From: Chitinophagales bacterium
Lineage (GTDB): Bacteria > Bacteroidota > Bacteroidia > Chitinophagales > Chitinophagaceae
Reading direction: 5' to 3'
Assembly: GCA_020636495.1 (NCBI GenBank)
Contig: JACJXQ010000009.1
Location: 124,001-188,000 of the forward strand
DNA: 64,000 bases
A program made the position numbers and the translations under genes. The notes beneath the pieces were generated by a model. That model did not search any database. It saw only the letters and a program-made list of their open reading frames with translations, and was not told where the DNA came from. This document shows positions 51,218 through 60,609 of the stretch, one piece after another (positions within the stretch are counted from its first letter, which is position 1; each line of letters opens with the position of its first letter).

Positions 51218-52006
51218 ATGGCAGAGCTTTCCTTAAGAAAACCGATCATATTTTTTGACCTTGAAACCACCGGAACCGACCCGGGCACAGACAGGATCGT
51301 GGAAATAGCGATGATCAAACTGAATCCCAACGGTACTAAGGACAAATATGTAAAACGCATTAACCCAACCATTCCTATTTCTGCGGAGTCAACATCTATA
51401 CACGGTATCACGAACGACGATGTAAAAGACTGCCCGACCTTTAAGCAGGTAGCCAAAGAAATATATGAATGGATGAAGGGTTGTGACCTGGGTGGATATA
51501 ATGCCGTACGTTTTGACATACCGATGCTGGCTGAAGAACTGTTGCGTTGCAACGTGCAGGTAGATTTTACAGAAAGGCAGTTTGTAGACGTACAGCAGAT
51601 ATTCTTTAAAATGGAAAGCCGTACACTGAGTGCAGCCTATGAGTTCTATTGTAAAAAAGAATTAACTAATGCACACAGCGCGGAAGCAGATATAGAAGCG
51701 ACCGTAGAAATATTACAAGCGCAACTGGACAAGTATGCAAACCTTGAAAATGATGTAAAGGCACTACATAACTTTACGAATGGAGAGGAAGGAATAGTGG
51801 ACTATGCACGCCGCATGGTGCTGAAGGACGGAGCACCTATATTTAACTTTGGGAAATATAAAGGACGTAAAGTGGAAGACGTATTCAACGAACAACCACA
51901 GTATTATGACTGGATGATGAATGCGGATTTTCCATTGCATACCAAACAGAAACTGACCGAGATACTCACCGATATGAAATTACGTAAATCAGGACTGAAA
52001 TCTTAA
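51218..52006 (+). CDS. DnaQ-like 3'-5' exonuclease with C-terminal extension
   Basis: A 262-residue DEDDh exonuclease: FFDLETTGTDPG (motif I), GYNAVRFDIPMLAEE (motif II) and AHSAEADIEAT (motif III, catalytic His). The last 60 residues (FNFGKYKGRKVEDVFNEQP, YDWMMNADFPLHTK) are a DUF3820-type module often fused to such exonucleases. It may be a proofreading-like or repair nuclease; whether it serves DNA polymerase III cannot be told here. Operon with mpl. Confidence 0.9.
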   Translation: MAELSLRKPIIFFDLETTGTDPGTDRIVEIAMIKLNPNGTKDKYVKRINPTIPISAESTSIHGITNDDVKDCPTFKQVAKEIYEWMKGCDLGGYNAVRFDIPMLAEELLRCNVQVDFTERQFVDVQQIFFKMESRTLSAAYEFYCKKELTNAHSAEADIEATVEILQAQLDKYANLENDVKALHNFTNGEEGIVDYARRMVLKDGAPIFNFGKYKGRKVEDVFNEQPQYYDWMMNADFPLHTKQKLTEILTDMKLRKSGLKS

Positions 52007-52068
52007 GTATTTCTTAAGGAGTGATTAGAAAGAATTGCTTATTTTCAGCCTTTTAATTTTTTGCCCTC

Positions 52069-52785
52069 TTGGACAAACTTGTTATCATACCTACATACAA
52101 CGAGAAGGAGAATATAGAACGCATCCTACTCAAAGTGCTGTCGCTGGCGGGTGGTTATCATGTGCTGGTTGTAGACGACGGATCTCCTGATGGTACCGCA
52201 GATATTGTCCGCAACCTGATGAATACCTATCCTGAGCAGATACATATGATAGAACGTACCGGCAAACTTGGGTTGGGCACCGCCTATATTGCGGGTTTCA
52301 AATGGGCATTGCGCAGGGACTATGATTACATTTTCGAGATGGACGCTGACTTCTCTCATAACCCTGATGACCTGTTGCGCCTGCACCAGGCATGTGTGGC
52401 AGGAGCGGACGTGGCAGTAGGCTCGCGCTATGTAAAAGGCGGCAAACTGGTGAACTGGCCACTTGACCGCAAACTGATATCGCGTGGCGGGGCCTTTTAT
52501 ACCCGCCTGATACTGTGGATGCCTGTTAATGATCCTACAGCCGGTTTTATCTGCTACCGCAGGGAGGTGTTGAAAACCATACCGCTGGATGAAGTTCAGT
52601 TCATCGGCTATGCCTTCCAGATAGAAATGAAATACCGTGCCTGGAGAGCAGGGTTCAAACTGAAAGAAGTTCCGATAACATTTGAAGACAGGAAAGAAGG
52701 TACGTCTAAAATGACATCCGGCATCATACACGAAGCCATGTTTGGCGTATGGAAAATGCGTGGATTCAGACAGCCTAAAAAGTAA
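52069..52785 (+). CDS. Polyprenol-phosphate mannosyltransferase-like GT2 glycosyltransferase
   Basis: A 238-residue GT-A enzyme: LVIIPTYNEKENIERIL, VVDDGSPDGTADI, GTAYIAGFKWAL, EMDADFSHNP (DxD), VGSRYVKGG, and TSKMTSGIIHEA at the C-terminus. This is the DPM1/polyprenol monophosphomannose synthase group, loading a sugar on a lipid carrier at the membrane; it has no transmembrane anchor. Starts at TTG 52069; there is no suitable ATG. Its stop abuts the stop of the convergent WbqC gene. Confidence 0.9.
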   Translation: MDKLVIIPTYNEKENIERILLKVLSLAGGYHVLVVDDGSPDGTADIVRNLMNTYPEQIHMIERTGKLGLGTAYIAGFKWALRRDYDYIFEMDADFSHNPDDLLRLHQACVAGADVAVGSRYVKGGKLVNWPLDRKLISRGGAFYTRLILWMPVNDPTAGFICYRREVLKTIPLDEVQFIGYAFQIEMKYRAWRAGFKLKEVPITFEDRKEGTSKMTSGIIHEAMFGVWKMRGFRQPKK

Positions 52786-53430
52786 TTACACCCATCTATT
52801 TATTATCTCTTTGTTACGGTTGATGATGCTCATGGCAGCAGGCCCTTCGGCAAACAACAGGTCGAGCATACTCAGGTTAGGATAAAAACCATTCCGCTCG
52901 CTGAACACCTGGTAATATAGTCCCTCACTTTCAGGCATTGCTTTTTTCTCCATTCCGGGTTTGCATGCATTGCGCATATCATGCACGGGTAATTCATACT
53001 TTTTGTAGGCCGGTGCGCTTTCTTCATCAAAACCAATGCGTAACTCTTTCTTCAACCAATGAACAGAGGCTTCGTTAAATGCCACAAGCTTGTCAAATTT
53101 TTGCAGGAAAAGTTGTTCCAGGGACGGGGCATAGTGTTCAAAATAAGGCGTACGGCCATATACAGAGAACAACGTACGCCAATGCTGTACCTGCCAGCGT
53201 TCTTTATTATCAATCAATACATCCTGCATGGCGGTACGCTGATTGCGGCCATGGGCAAGGGGTACCGTAAGTTGTATCAGCCCATTTGCACCGGTAATAT
53301 AGTAACGATTGCGATAGGTCATCTTGGCAAAATGCTCAGCATGGTCGAAAATAACATGTGTATGATCTGCCACAACCGACCACCATCGTATATTAGGAAA
53401 AGGTATTAATGATGTAACTATCTGCTGCAT
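52786..53430 (-). CDS. WbqC family protein
   Basis: A 214-residue protein of the WbqC family. Conserved features are FPNIRWWSVV with the adjacent DHAEHFAKMTYRNRYYI, LTVPLAHGRNQRTAMQDVLI and HWRTLFSVYGRTPYFEHY. The family occurs in O-antigen clusters and in Bacteroidota, and its biochemical role is unsettled. It diverges from the GWxTD gene with only 47 bp between starts. A near-consensus -7 (TACCTTTA) lies just upstream. Confidence 0.9.
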   Translation of the reverse strand: MQQIVTSLIPFPNIRWWSVVADHTHVIFDHAEHFAKMTYRNRYYITGANGLIQLTVPLAHGRNQRTAMQDVLIDNKERWQVQHWRTLFSVYGRTPYFEHYAPSLEQLFLQKFDKLVAFNEASVHWLKKELRIGFDEESAPAYKKYELPVHDMRNACKPGMEKKAMPESEGLYYQVFSERNGFYPNLSMLDLLFAEGPAAMSIINRNKEIINRWV

Positions 53431-53477
53431 AAAACGTGAAGTAAAGGTATTTCAGTAATTTGCGGAAAACAATAAAA

Positions 53478-54962
53478 ATGGGCCGTTGGATTGGATCGTG
53501 TTTATTACTCTTGCTGTTGAGCGGGCAAATAGCTTATGGAATCAATGCAGTACCTGCTCACACAATATTCTACCTGCCCGCCAATAGTAATAATGATGCA
53601 CAGGCATATATAGAGTTTTACTGGCAGATAGACCCGAACAGCATAACATTCAGAGAAGATACTGCCGGCATATGGCGTAGCAAGGTAAAAACCGAGATAC
53701 TGATAACAACAGATACAGGGGTAATTACCCACGAAAAGTACTTCCTGCAAACTACTCCCGCTTCTTCGCTCATAGCGGCACGACTGCAAAATATTATGGA
53801 TATGCACAGATATATGGTACCGGAAGGTATAGTGCGTATCAAGCTGCTGTTAACAGCCTATGACAATAAACTGGACACGTATGAATATATAGATACATTT
53901 GAAGTGCCGAAGCATGGGAAGACCTTCTATAGCCAGCTCCAGTTGATAGACACATCTTACAAAACAGACCTGAAGGATAATATTTACCTTAAGAACGGCA
54001 ACCTGCAAATACCTGTTTGTTTCAACTTCCTGGACGATCACAGGTCGACACTGAACTATTATGTAGAGCTAAATGGCGCGAATAACATCAGTGCTGACCA
54101 ACTACCACTCACACAGACTGTAACCATTTCAAAGAAAGAATACGATTATCCTGTAGCACGCCTTGTTCATACTGACACCCTGCAACCTGCGGCAATCATC
54201 CCTGTGCTGGGGCGATTTAAAACAGACGTATTGCCTTCGGGCAATTATTACCTTAACGTGGTGCTGACCAATAATAAAGAACAGGAACTCACTCGCCAGT
54301 CACTATTCTTTCAGCGGAGTAACACACATCCAAAGGAGACTTCAGATACGACAGGTGCTGACAGTACACAACCATTATTTGAAAAGGTAAGTGTCTTTGA
54401 CCTGGGCAAGACATTTGTTAGCAAGTATAATATAGCACAGCAAAAGGCTATAATAAAAATGCTGAAACCCGTGGCCAACGAAACAGAGCTTATCAGCATA
54501 GAAAGTTTTATCACCCGGCCTGACGAAACCTACATGAAGTATTTTATATATAACTTCTGGAAATCGAGAACACCTGCTGATCCTGAAAAAGGATGGCTGG
54601 ATTATACCGAAAAAGTAAAAGAGGTCAACAAGATGTTCGGGTCGAAAAGGAAACCGGGATATGAGACCGAGCGTGGCTTTTACTATTTGAAATATGGCCC
54701 GCCGGATCAGCGATATGTGGTAACGGCCGAAGAGGGAACACTGCCCTACGAGGTTTGGCAATACAATGCGCCGGGCAAGCAGAGCTATTCAGGCTCATTT
54801 TTGTTCTATAATCCACCTTACATGGTGAACGAGTATATACTACTGCATTCCACCGTCAGTGGAGAAATGCGCAATAATAACTGGCGGGCAAGCCTGTATA
54901 CAAACGGAAGCTCGACCAATAACCTGAACTCTCGTGCGGAGCAGGTATTTCAGAATAGATAG
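53478..54962 (+). CDS. GWxTD domain protein, exported
   Basis: A 494-residue protein with an N-terminal signal (WIGSCLLLLLLSGQIAYG). A long beta-rich part is followed by the conserved block KRKPGYETERGFYYLKYGPPD at about residues 395-415. The family signature GWxTD is here GYETE, and the neighbouring RGxxYxKYGPPD is intact. GWxTD proteins are restricted to a few phyla including Bacteroidota and are uncharacterised envelope proteins. ATG 53478 is preferred to TTG 53460, which lies in a possible -7 box (TAATTTG). dapF follows 6 bp after the stop. Confidence 0.87.
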   Translation: MGRWIGSCLLLLLLSGQIAYGINAVPAHTIFYLPANSNNDAQAYIEFYWQIDPNSITFREDTAGIWRSKVKTEILITTDTGVITHEKYFLQTTPASSLIAARLQNIMDMHRYMVPEGIVRIKLLLTAYDNKLDTYEYIDTFEVPKHGKTFYSQLQLIDTSYKTDLKDNIYLKNGNLQIPVCFNFLDDHRSTLNYYVELNGANNISADQLPLTQTVTISKKEYDYPVARLVHTDTLQPAAIIPVLGRFKTDVLPSGNYYLNVVLTNNKEQELTRQSLFFQRSNTHPKETSDTTGADSTQPLFEKVSVFDLGKTFVSKYNIAQQKAIIKMLKPVANETELISIESFITRPDETYMKYFIYNFWKSRTPADPEKGWLDYTEKVKEVNKMFGSKRKPGYETERGFYYLKYGPPDQRYVVTAEEGTLPYEVWQYNAPGKQSYSGSFLFYNPPYMVNEYILLHSTVSGEMRNNNWRASLYTNGSSTNNLNSRAEQVFQNR

Positions 54963-54968
54963 CAGAAC

Positions 54969-55748
54969 ATGAAACTACATTTTTATAAATACCAGGGCAC
55001 AGGCAATGATTTTGTCATAGCAGACAACCGCGAGGGCAAAATACACTTGTCGCAACAGCAGGTTGCTTTTCTTTGTCACAGGCATTTTGGCATTGGCGCC
55101 GATGGATTGATGCTGCTGGAACAGGAAACCGGCTTTGATTTTAAAATGGTATACTACAACAGCGATGGTAATGAAAGCACGATGTGCGGCAATGGCGGCA
55201 GGTGTATCACAGCGTTTGCACAGCTGTTGGGCGTAATAAAAGACGAAGCCAGTTTCGTGGCTATAGACGGTCCGCATCATGCAACAATAGATAAACAAGG
55301 TATTGTTCACCTGGCCATGCAGGATGTACATCACATAGCTGCACATGCCGATCATACAATACTTAATACCGGTTCACCACACTATGTTACATGGGTGGAT
55401 GATACTGAAACAACGGATGTATTCAATACCGGGCGCAGCATACGCAATAAAGATAATTTTCAGCCGAAAGGCATCAATGTCAACTTTGTGCAGGTGCTGG
55501 ATGGCAGCATAAAAGTAAGAACATATGAACGGGGAGTAGAAGATGAGACCCTGAGTTGCGGAACGGGCGTTACAGCCAGCGCTATTGCAACAACTAAAAG
55601 CACAACAGGAAAATTTGATATGGCTATTCACACTCCCGGGGGTGAACTACGTGTTCAATTTAACAAGACAGAAGCTTCCAGCGCTACAGACGTAATATTA
55701 TCAGGCCCTGCTACATTGGTATTTGAAGGGCATATAGAGCTGATATAA
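54969..55748 (+). CDS. dapF: Diaminopimelate epimerase
   Basis: Converts LL- to meso-diaminopimelate for lysine and peptidoglycan synthesis. The 259-residue cofactor-independent racemase has both catalytic cysteines, Cys73 in TMCGNGGRC and Cys197 in TLSCGTGVTA, along with KYQGTGNDFV at the N-terminus and the GIGADGL motif. It is co-transcribed with the GWxTD gene, and its stop abuts the convergent globin gene. Confidence 0.96.
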   Translation: MKLHFYKYQGTGNDFVIADNREGKIHLSQQQVAFLCHRHFGIGADGLMLLEQETGFDFKMVYYNSDGNESTMCGNGGRCITAFAQLLGVIKDEASFVAIDGPHHATIDKQGIVHLAMQDVHHIAAHADHTILNTGSPHYVTWVDDTETTDVFNTGRSIRNKDNFQPKGINVNFVQVLDGSIKVRTYERGVEDETLSCGTGVTASAIATTKSTTGKFDMAIHTPGGELRVQFNKTEASSATDVILSGPATLVFEGHIELI

Positions 55749-56159
55749 TTACAGGACAGACTTGTTGCCGCGTTCGCGAGCCATATTTACTTTCATGCTG
55801 ATAAGTTGCAGCATTGTGGCGGCCTTCTTTTTCGCTTCGTTGGCCGTTTCGCCTGCAAACATATCATCCACCGTTTCCGTCCACAGCTTCAGCCAGCGCT
55901 CATAGTGTTGCTCAGTCAATGGTATGCGGCGATCCAGTTCAATATGTTTCCCTACCGGGTTGCCCATATACCCTGCTTTGCCAAATAATACTGTTTCCCA
56001 AAAACTGTACATAACTGGTAAATGGTGCGACCAATCTTCCCCGATGATCTCGTGAAAGATATACCCTATGGTATCATCTGCTTTTACCCTGTCGTAGAAT
56101 GTATTGACCAGCAATACTATCTCTTCCCTGGTCTGTATGTCGTGTTTTGTTTGTTCCAT
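55749..56159 (-). CDS. Group III truncated hemoglobin
   Basis: A 136-residue 2-on-2 globin: LLVNTFYDRVKADDTIGYIF, WSHHLPVMYSFWETVLFG, YMGNPVGKH (region expected to hold the haem-ligand His) and LTEQHYERWLKLW. Group III members bind oxygen or NO and are linked to nitrosative or respiratory stress; the physiology here is unknown. A near-consensus -7 (TAACTTTA) is just upstream. Confidence 0.92.
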   Translation of the reverse strand: MEQTKHDIQTREEIVLLVNTFYDRVKADDTIGYIFHEIIGEDWSHHLPVMYSFWETVLFGKAGYMGNPVGKHIELDRRIPLTEQHYERWLKLWTETVDDMFAGETANEAKKKAATMLQLISMKVNMARERGNKSVL

Positions 56160-56516
56160 AATGTAAAGTTACCTGTCACATATATCTTTTATTTTCAAAA
56201 ACGGGAAAGAAAAAAGCAAATAAGCCTGATCGGAGCGAATATGCGATGATCCGTTCGTCTGATGAAATAGTTATTTCGTCGGACCAAAATGCACTTTCGT
56301 TGAATACGGGGATTAATATTGTGTTAAATGCGTTCCTTTGTAATAGGTTGATAACCAAATGCTTAAACTCATGGGTTATTAATTAGCGTTTGTCAGCCCT
56401 TATGCGCCCTTTTTTTGTAATTGTACCCATACTTATTAACTGTCTTTTTTCTAAAAGAGAGTCTTTTTGCTGAAACTTGAGAGAGCCTGTGGGCGCGCCG
56501 GGATTCAGCATTTTTT
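56160..56516. other. Intergenic region with plus-strand RNA-like hairpins
   Basis: 357 bp without a gene. A 13-bp stem at 56257-56269/56272-56284 needs two G-U pairs that are possible only if the plus strand is transcribed. At the right end TGCTGAA (56468-56474) and TTCAGCA (56504-56510) flank an inner GCC/GGC hairpin and are followed by eight T residues, a terminator-like layout on the plus strand. Confidence 0.45.
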
Positions 56517-57179
56517 TTATATATCATTTACGAGGAAACAAAATACTTCACCCGGACCATGTACACCTACTACCAATGTTTTCTCTATATCTGCCGTACG
56601 GCTGGGGCCTGTATTCAGGTTGATCATGGATGGCATATCGCTGCCATATTTCTTTTTCATTGTATTGATAGCATCACCTATATCATGTACCACTTGTCCT
56701 GTGTATGCTACAATTATATGTACGGGATAAAAAACAGACGACGTACGACCCATGTTTTGCCTGCTGCTCAATATCACCGATCCGGTGCGTGCTACCAGTA
56801 GTTCACAACCGGTAATACACGCCTCAGCATCTTCAGGATTACCCTGGCTGGAAAGGGCTATGCTGGAACCTCCTGTATTAAGTGCCTCTAATATATCCTG
56901 TTCAGAGCAGAGCATTTTTTTCCACCCACGGTTTTCGTGAAGGGAATACAGTTTATCAACCAGTTCCTCCTTATTGGCACAAAAAACAAACTTACCCCCA
57001 AGGGCATTAAAACTTTCGGCAAATTTTTCTTCGTCAGACATACCGGATGAAGTGTATATCTTATCAGACTGGCGCTTTTCCAACTCGGGATAAGGCATAG
57101 AAACAGAAGCTTTGTTGAGCTCTTTTCTGATCCTGGCCAGAATATTTTCCTTAGACTTAGATGTTTTGAATGTCTGCAT
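56517..57179 (-). CDS. LUD domain protein (LutC/YkgG-like)
   Basis: A 220-residue protein: KENILARIRKELNKASV at the start, the ACITGCELLVARTGSVIL block and PSRTADIEKTLVVGVHGPGE near the C-terminus are typical of the LUD family. LutC belongs to lactate oxidation complexes, but lutA and lutB are absent, and stand-alone LUD proteins downstream of ftsH are common in Bacteroidota by my recollection. The start at ATG 57179 is supported by a TAnnTTTG box (57189-57196) that overlaps the alternative ATG at 57191. Confidence 0.87.
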   Translation of the reverse strand: MQTFKTSKSKENILARIRKELNKASVSMPYPELEKRQSDKIYTSSGMSDEEKFAESFNALGGKFVFCANKEELVDKLYSLHENRGWKKMLCSEQDILEALNTGGSSIALSSQGNPEDAEACITGCELLVARTGSVILSSRQNMGRTSSVFYPVHIIVAYTGQVVHDIGDAINTMKKKYGSDMPSMINLNTGPSRTADIEKTLVVGVHGPGEVFCFLVNDI

Positions 57180-57188
57180 ATAGTATCG

Positions 57189-57196
57189 CAAAAGTA
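57189..57196 (-). promoter_or_regulatory. -7 promoter element of the LUD gene
   Basis: TACTTTTG on the minus strand, an exact TAnnTTTG match, 9 bases before ATG 57179. The gene is thus separable from ftsH, which ends in a terminator. Confidence 0.55.
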
Positions 57197-57267
57197 AAAA
57201 GTAAATGGCAAAATACCCCTTTTGTTCTGCCTTGACGGTAAGATTTGCATTGAATAATGCGATAAAT

Positions 57268-57296
57268 AAAAGAGCGACGGTAACCGTCGCTCTTTT
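57268..57296 (-). terminator. Terminator after ftsH
   Basis: 13-bp perfect stem (AAAAGAGCGACGG at 57268-57280, complement at 57284-57296) with a 3-base loop; in the minus direction it ends in a T-rich stretch. It lies 15 bp after the ftsH stop. Confidence 0.9.
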
Positions 57297-57311
57297 GGAA
57301 TAATATCTGGA

Positions 57312-59312
57312 TTAAGATGTTGGAATGATATTGTCTGACACCGGGGGAATGATATCAACCGGTGGAGCTGTCTCTTCCCATGGGCGTGCACCTATGAGAC
57401 GTTCCATATCGTCTTTGAACAGTACTTCTTTTTTCAGCAATTCTTCAGCAATAGCTTTCACTGAATCCAGTTTCTCTGTCAGCAGGTGTTTTACTTTCTG
57501 ATAAGCTTCTTCTATCAGTTTGCGTACCTCGTCATCTATCAGCTTACCTGTCTCTTCAGAGTATGGCTTTGAGTATGCATTATCGTTCTGCGGATCGTAG
57601 TAGGATATATTACCCAGTACAGGGTTCATGCCATACATACTTACCATTGCGTAAGCCATACGCGTAACGTGCTGCAGATCGCTGAGCGCACCTGTTGATA
57701 TTTTACCGAATACGATCTCTTCAACCGCACGGCCACCTAATGTCATACACATATCATCCATAAGGTGGTCGGTATTGCGTATGTACATTTCTTTGGGCAA
57801 GTATTGCGCATAGCCTAGTGCAGCTACACCACGGGGTACGATTGTCACCTTAACTAACGGGTGCGCATGCTCCAGGAACCAGCCAGAAACAGCGTGACCT
57901 GCTTCATGGTAAGCAATTACTTTTTTCTCCTCAGGCAGTATGATCTTGTTCTTCTTCTCCAGTCCACCTATTACACGGTCGATAGCATCGTTGAAGTCAT
58001 CCATATCCACCTCTGTTTTGCCTTTACGGGCAGCTATCAGCGTAGCTTCATTACAGATATTTGCAATATCCGCACCTGCAAAACCGGGAGTTTGTACCGC
58101 CAGTTTATGAATATCCAGGCCTGCAGACCTCTTAATAGGTTTCAGGTGTACATCAAATATTTTTTCACGGCCTTTTACATCCGGTACGTCAATAGATATC
58201 TGGCGATCGAAACGGCCAGGACGCAGTAATGCTGAGTCTAATACATCGGGCCTGTTGGTAGCCGCAAGGACAATAATACCTGTATCCCCGCTGAAGCCGT
58301 CCATTTCAACCAGCAGTTGGTTCAGTGTATTCTCACGCTCGTCATTGCTCATCACCATATTCTTACCACGTGCTCGACCAATAGCGTCTATCTCGTCTAT
58401 GAATACGATACAAGGTGCTTTTTCACGAGCCTGCTTGAACAGGTCACGAACACGACTGGCACCCACGCCCACAAACATCTCTACGAAATCGGATCCTGAC
58501 ATAGAGAAGAACGGCACCTGGGCTTCGCCTGCTACGGCTTTTGCCAGCAAGGTCTTACCTGTACCCGGAGGGCCTACCAGTAATGCGCCTTTAGGTATTT
58601 TGCCTCCCAGCGCAGTGTATTTTTTCGGATTTTTCAGAAAATCAACGATCTCCATTACCTCTACCTTGGCTTCATCTAACCCCGCTACATCGTTGAATGT
58701 TACATTTACACGGGTTCCTTTTTCAAACAACTGTGCTTTTGATTTACCGATGTTAAATATACCACCGGCACCGCCGCCGCCGCCAGCACCGCCGCCCATT
58801 TTGCGCATGATAAAGAACCACATAGCTACCAGGAAGATGACCGGCAACAGGAATGAACTAAAAATGTCATTGAAGAAACTACCACGCGTTTCATATATCA
58901 CACGAACGCGGTCATTTTCCGGCACATTCGCCTGGGCTTCTTTCAGGTTAGTTTCAAATTGCTCAACACTACCAATGTTAAATTTAGCTACAGGCCCTTC
59001 GTTGCTGGCAAAGGGAACTTTGTTTTCAGGGTCTTTTTTCGCGTTTTCTGTTGATCTCTGATATATCTCTACTTCTGATTTATTCACTACCACCAACTTC
59101 TCAACTTTGCCCTGGTCCAGGTATTTCTGGCGAAAATCCTGGAAACTCATCTGTTCGGTGCTGCCACCCATGTTCCCGCTGAAGAAATTCAACCCTATGA
59201 GCAACAACACCATGATACCATATATCCAATAGATATTGAATTTGGGCCCTTTGCGTGGTGACTTGTTATCTTTCCCCGGACCCTGTCCGGGCTTAAACTT
59301 ATTATCTTCCAT
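57312..59312 (-). CDS. ftsH: ATP-dependent zinc metalloprotease FtsH
   Basis: Membrane-anchored AAA+ protease degrading misfolded membrane proteins and regulators. Of 666 residues, TM1 is at about 27-44, the periplasmic FtsH_ext domain about 50-145 and TM2 about 149-169, with a glycine-rich linker after it. The AAA domain has Walker A GPPGTGKT (247-254), IDEIDAIG and the SRH NRPDVLDSALLRPGRFDR. The zinc motif HEAGH is at 469-473. It follows rsfS by 43 bp in the same direction. Confidence 0.97.
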   Translation of the reverse strand: MEDNKFKPGQGPGKDNKSPRKGPKFNIYWIYGIMVLLLIGLNFFSGNMGGSTEQMSFQDFRQKYLDQGKVEKLVVVNKSEVEIYQRSTENAKKDPENKVPFASNEGPVAKFNIGSVEQFETNLKEAQANVPENDRVRVIYETRGSFFNDIFSSFLLPVIFLVAMWFFIMRKMGGGAGGGGGAGGIFNIGKSKAQLFEKGTRVNVTFNDVAGLDEAKVEVMEIVDFLKNPKKYTALGGKIPKGALLVGPPGTGKTLLAKAVAGEAQVPFFSMSGSDFVEMFVGVGASRVRDLFKQAREKAPCIVFIDEIDAIGRARGKNMVMSNDERENTLNQLLVEMDGFSGDTGIIVLAATNRPDVLDSALLRPGRFDRQISIDVPDVKGREKIFDVHLKPIKRSAGLDIHKLAVQTPGFAGADIANICNEATLIAARKGKTEVDMDDFNDAIDRVIGGLEKKNKIILPEEKKVIAYHEAGHAVSGWFLEHAHPLVKVTIVPRGVAALGYAQYLPKEMYIRNTDHLMDDMCMTLGGRAVEEIVFGKISTGALSDLQHVTRMAYAMVSMYGMNPVLGNISYYDPQNDNAYSKPYSEETGKLIDDEVRKLIEEAYQKVKHLLTEKLDSVKAIAEELLKKEVLFKDDMERLIGARPWEETAPPVDIIPPVSDNIIPTS

Positions 59313-59355
59313 TGTTCGTTCCTAAGTTCTTTTTGATCCTGTTTTAACAGTTTAA

Positions 59356-59754
59356 TTAGTCATTGTGTTCAACACGGCCGGCATCGCCCCAAAGGCTTTC
59401 CAGGTTATAGAATTTGCGATGGTCACGCTCAAAAACATGTACTACAATGTTCACATAATCGATCAATGTCCATTTTTCACCTCTTTCCACGTGATATGGT
59501 AGTTCATCACAATCTTCTTTAACGATCTTTTCGACGTTATCAACAATTGCCTTTATCTGGGTATTTGATTGTGCCTCGCATAGAATAAAAAAGTCGGCAA
59601 CAGCTTCGTCAATCTTCTTCAAATCGAGAGAAACAATATTTTCTGCCTTTTTCTCCTGTACTGCTTTTATTACAGACTTAAATAGTTTACTACTTCTTGT
59701 AAGCCCTTCAGCAGATTTTTTTCTTCCCTGTAATACGGTAATAATTTTCTCCAA
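59356..59754 (-). CDS. rsfS: Ribosomal silencing factor RsfS
   Basis: A 132-residue protein that binds L14 of the large ribosomal subunit and blocks subunit joining under starvation. Motifs are LDLKKIDEAVADFFILCEAQS, the WTLIDYVNIVVHVF core and YNLESLWGDA. Starts at TTG 59754 (TTG GAG AAA); no ATG is available. A TAnnTTTG box lies at 59795-59802. It precedes ftsH, the usual order in Bacteroidota. Confidence 0.93.
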   Translation of the reverse strand: MEKIITVLQGRKKSAEGLTRSSKLFKSVIKAVQEKKAENIVSLDLKKIDEAVADFFILCEAQSNTQIKAIVDNVEKIVKEDCDELPYHVERGEKWTLIDYVNIVVHVFERDHRKFYNLESLWGDAGRVEHND

Positions 59755-59770
59755 ATTCTGGTCTATCTAT

Positions 59771-59802
59771 TATGTTTGGCAATATCTTTACAGTCAAAAA
59801 TA
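59771..59802. promoter_or_regulatory. Overlapping divergent promoters of rsfS and birA
   Basis: TATGTTTG on the plus strand (59771-59778) points to birA and TATTTTTG on the minus strand (59795-59802) points to rsfS, both exact TAnnTTTG matches within a 56-bp divergent gap. The two transcripts would overlap at their 5' ends, so initiation may be mutually exclusive. Confidence 0.5.
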
Positions 59803-59810
59803 ACTAAAGT

Positions 59811-60569
59811 TTGTCAGTAAAGTTACAAGCAGTTCTAAATGCTCCCGTTATTGAACTTATTACCATAGACAGTACCAATAACTATGCCATGCGCCTGATA
59901 GATGCCGATACGGCACAGGCCGGCCTGACAATAGTGACTGATGTGCAGACCACAGGGAAAGGGCAGAGGGGTAGAAAATGGATAGACACCCCCCGTGAAA
60001 GCCTGTTAATGAGCCTTGTGACCGTTCCTGAGCTGGAAATTGAGCATCAATTTTCATTTAATGTTCTTATATCACTGGCTATTGCAGATTACCTGCAGGA
60101 GATATACGAAAATTGGGACATACGTATCAAATGGCCCAATGATATTATCATCAATGACAAAAAGGCAGGTGGCATATTGATAGAAAACGTGATACGTGGT
60201 AATCATTGGGCATATAGTGTAGTAGGCATAGGTATCAATATTTTGCAATACCGCATGCCAGATGAGTTGCCTTATGCTACCTCACTCAGGATAGAAAGCG
60301 GCAAACAGTTCAACATATCTGAGCTGGCTATAAAGTTGCGTGAACGTATTTTTACCTACCTGTACTCAGAGCATGACATGGTCGATATGCTCAGGTTGTA
60401 TAACGAGGTATTGTTCCGCAAAGACCAGCCCCAGAAATTCAAGTTGGCCAATGATGAATTTTCGGGTATAGTGATGGGGGTAACGGGCAACGGATTATTG
60501 CAGGTAAGACCCGGTAGTGGCGATATTGTTAATTATGCCCATGGCTCGGCAGAATGGCTGTGGAGCTAA
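59811..60569 (+). CDS. birA: Biotin--[acetyl-CoA-carboxylase] ligase
   Basis: A 252-residue monofunctional biotin protein ligase, attaching biotin to carboxylase carrier domains. It lacks the N-terminal DNA-binding domain of E. coli BirA. Motifs: IDSTNNYAM, TTGKGQRGRKWIDTPRESLLMS (ATP/biotin loop GRKW), IKWPNDIIINDKKAGGILIE and VVGIGINI. Starts at TTG 59811; an ATG would lose the first strand. Confidence 0.94.
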   Translation: MSVKLQAVLNAPVIELITIDSTNNYAMRLIDADTAQAGLTIVTDVQTTGKGQRGRKWIDTPRESLLMSLVTVPELEIEHQFSFNVLISLAIADYLQEIYENWDIRIKWPNDIIINDKKAGGILIENVIRGNHWAYSVVGIGINILQYRMPDELPYATSLRIESGKQFNISELAIKLRERIFTYLYSEHDMVDMLRLYNEVLFRKDQPQKFKLANDEFSGIVMGVTGNGLLQVRPGSGDIVNYAHGSAEWLWS

Positions 60570-60609
60570 TGTCGTTACTGCATAATTTTTTTTAGTTTCG
60601 ACAACCCAA

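Noticed and set aside
58255..59061. 268-codon plus-strand frame
   Set aside because: Antisense to ftsH; its proline run mirrors the glycine-rich linker of FtsH.
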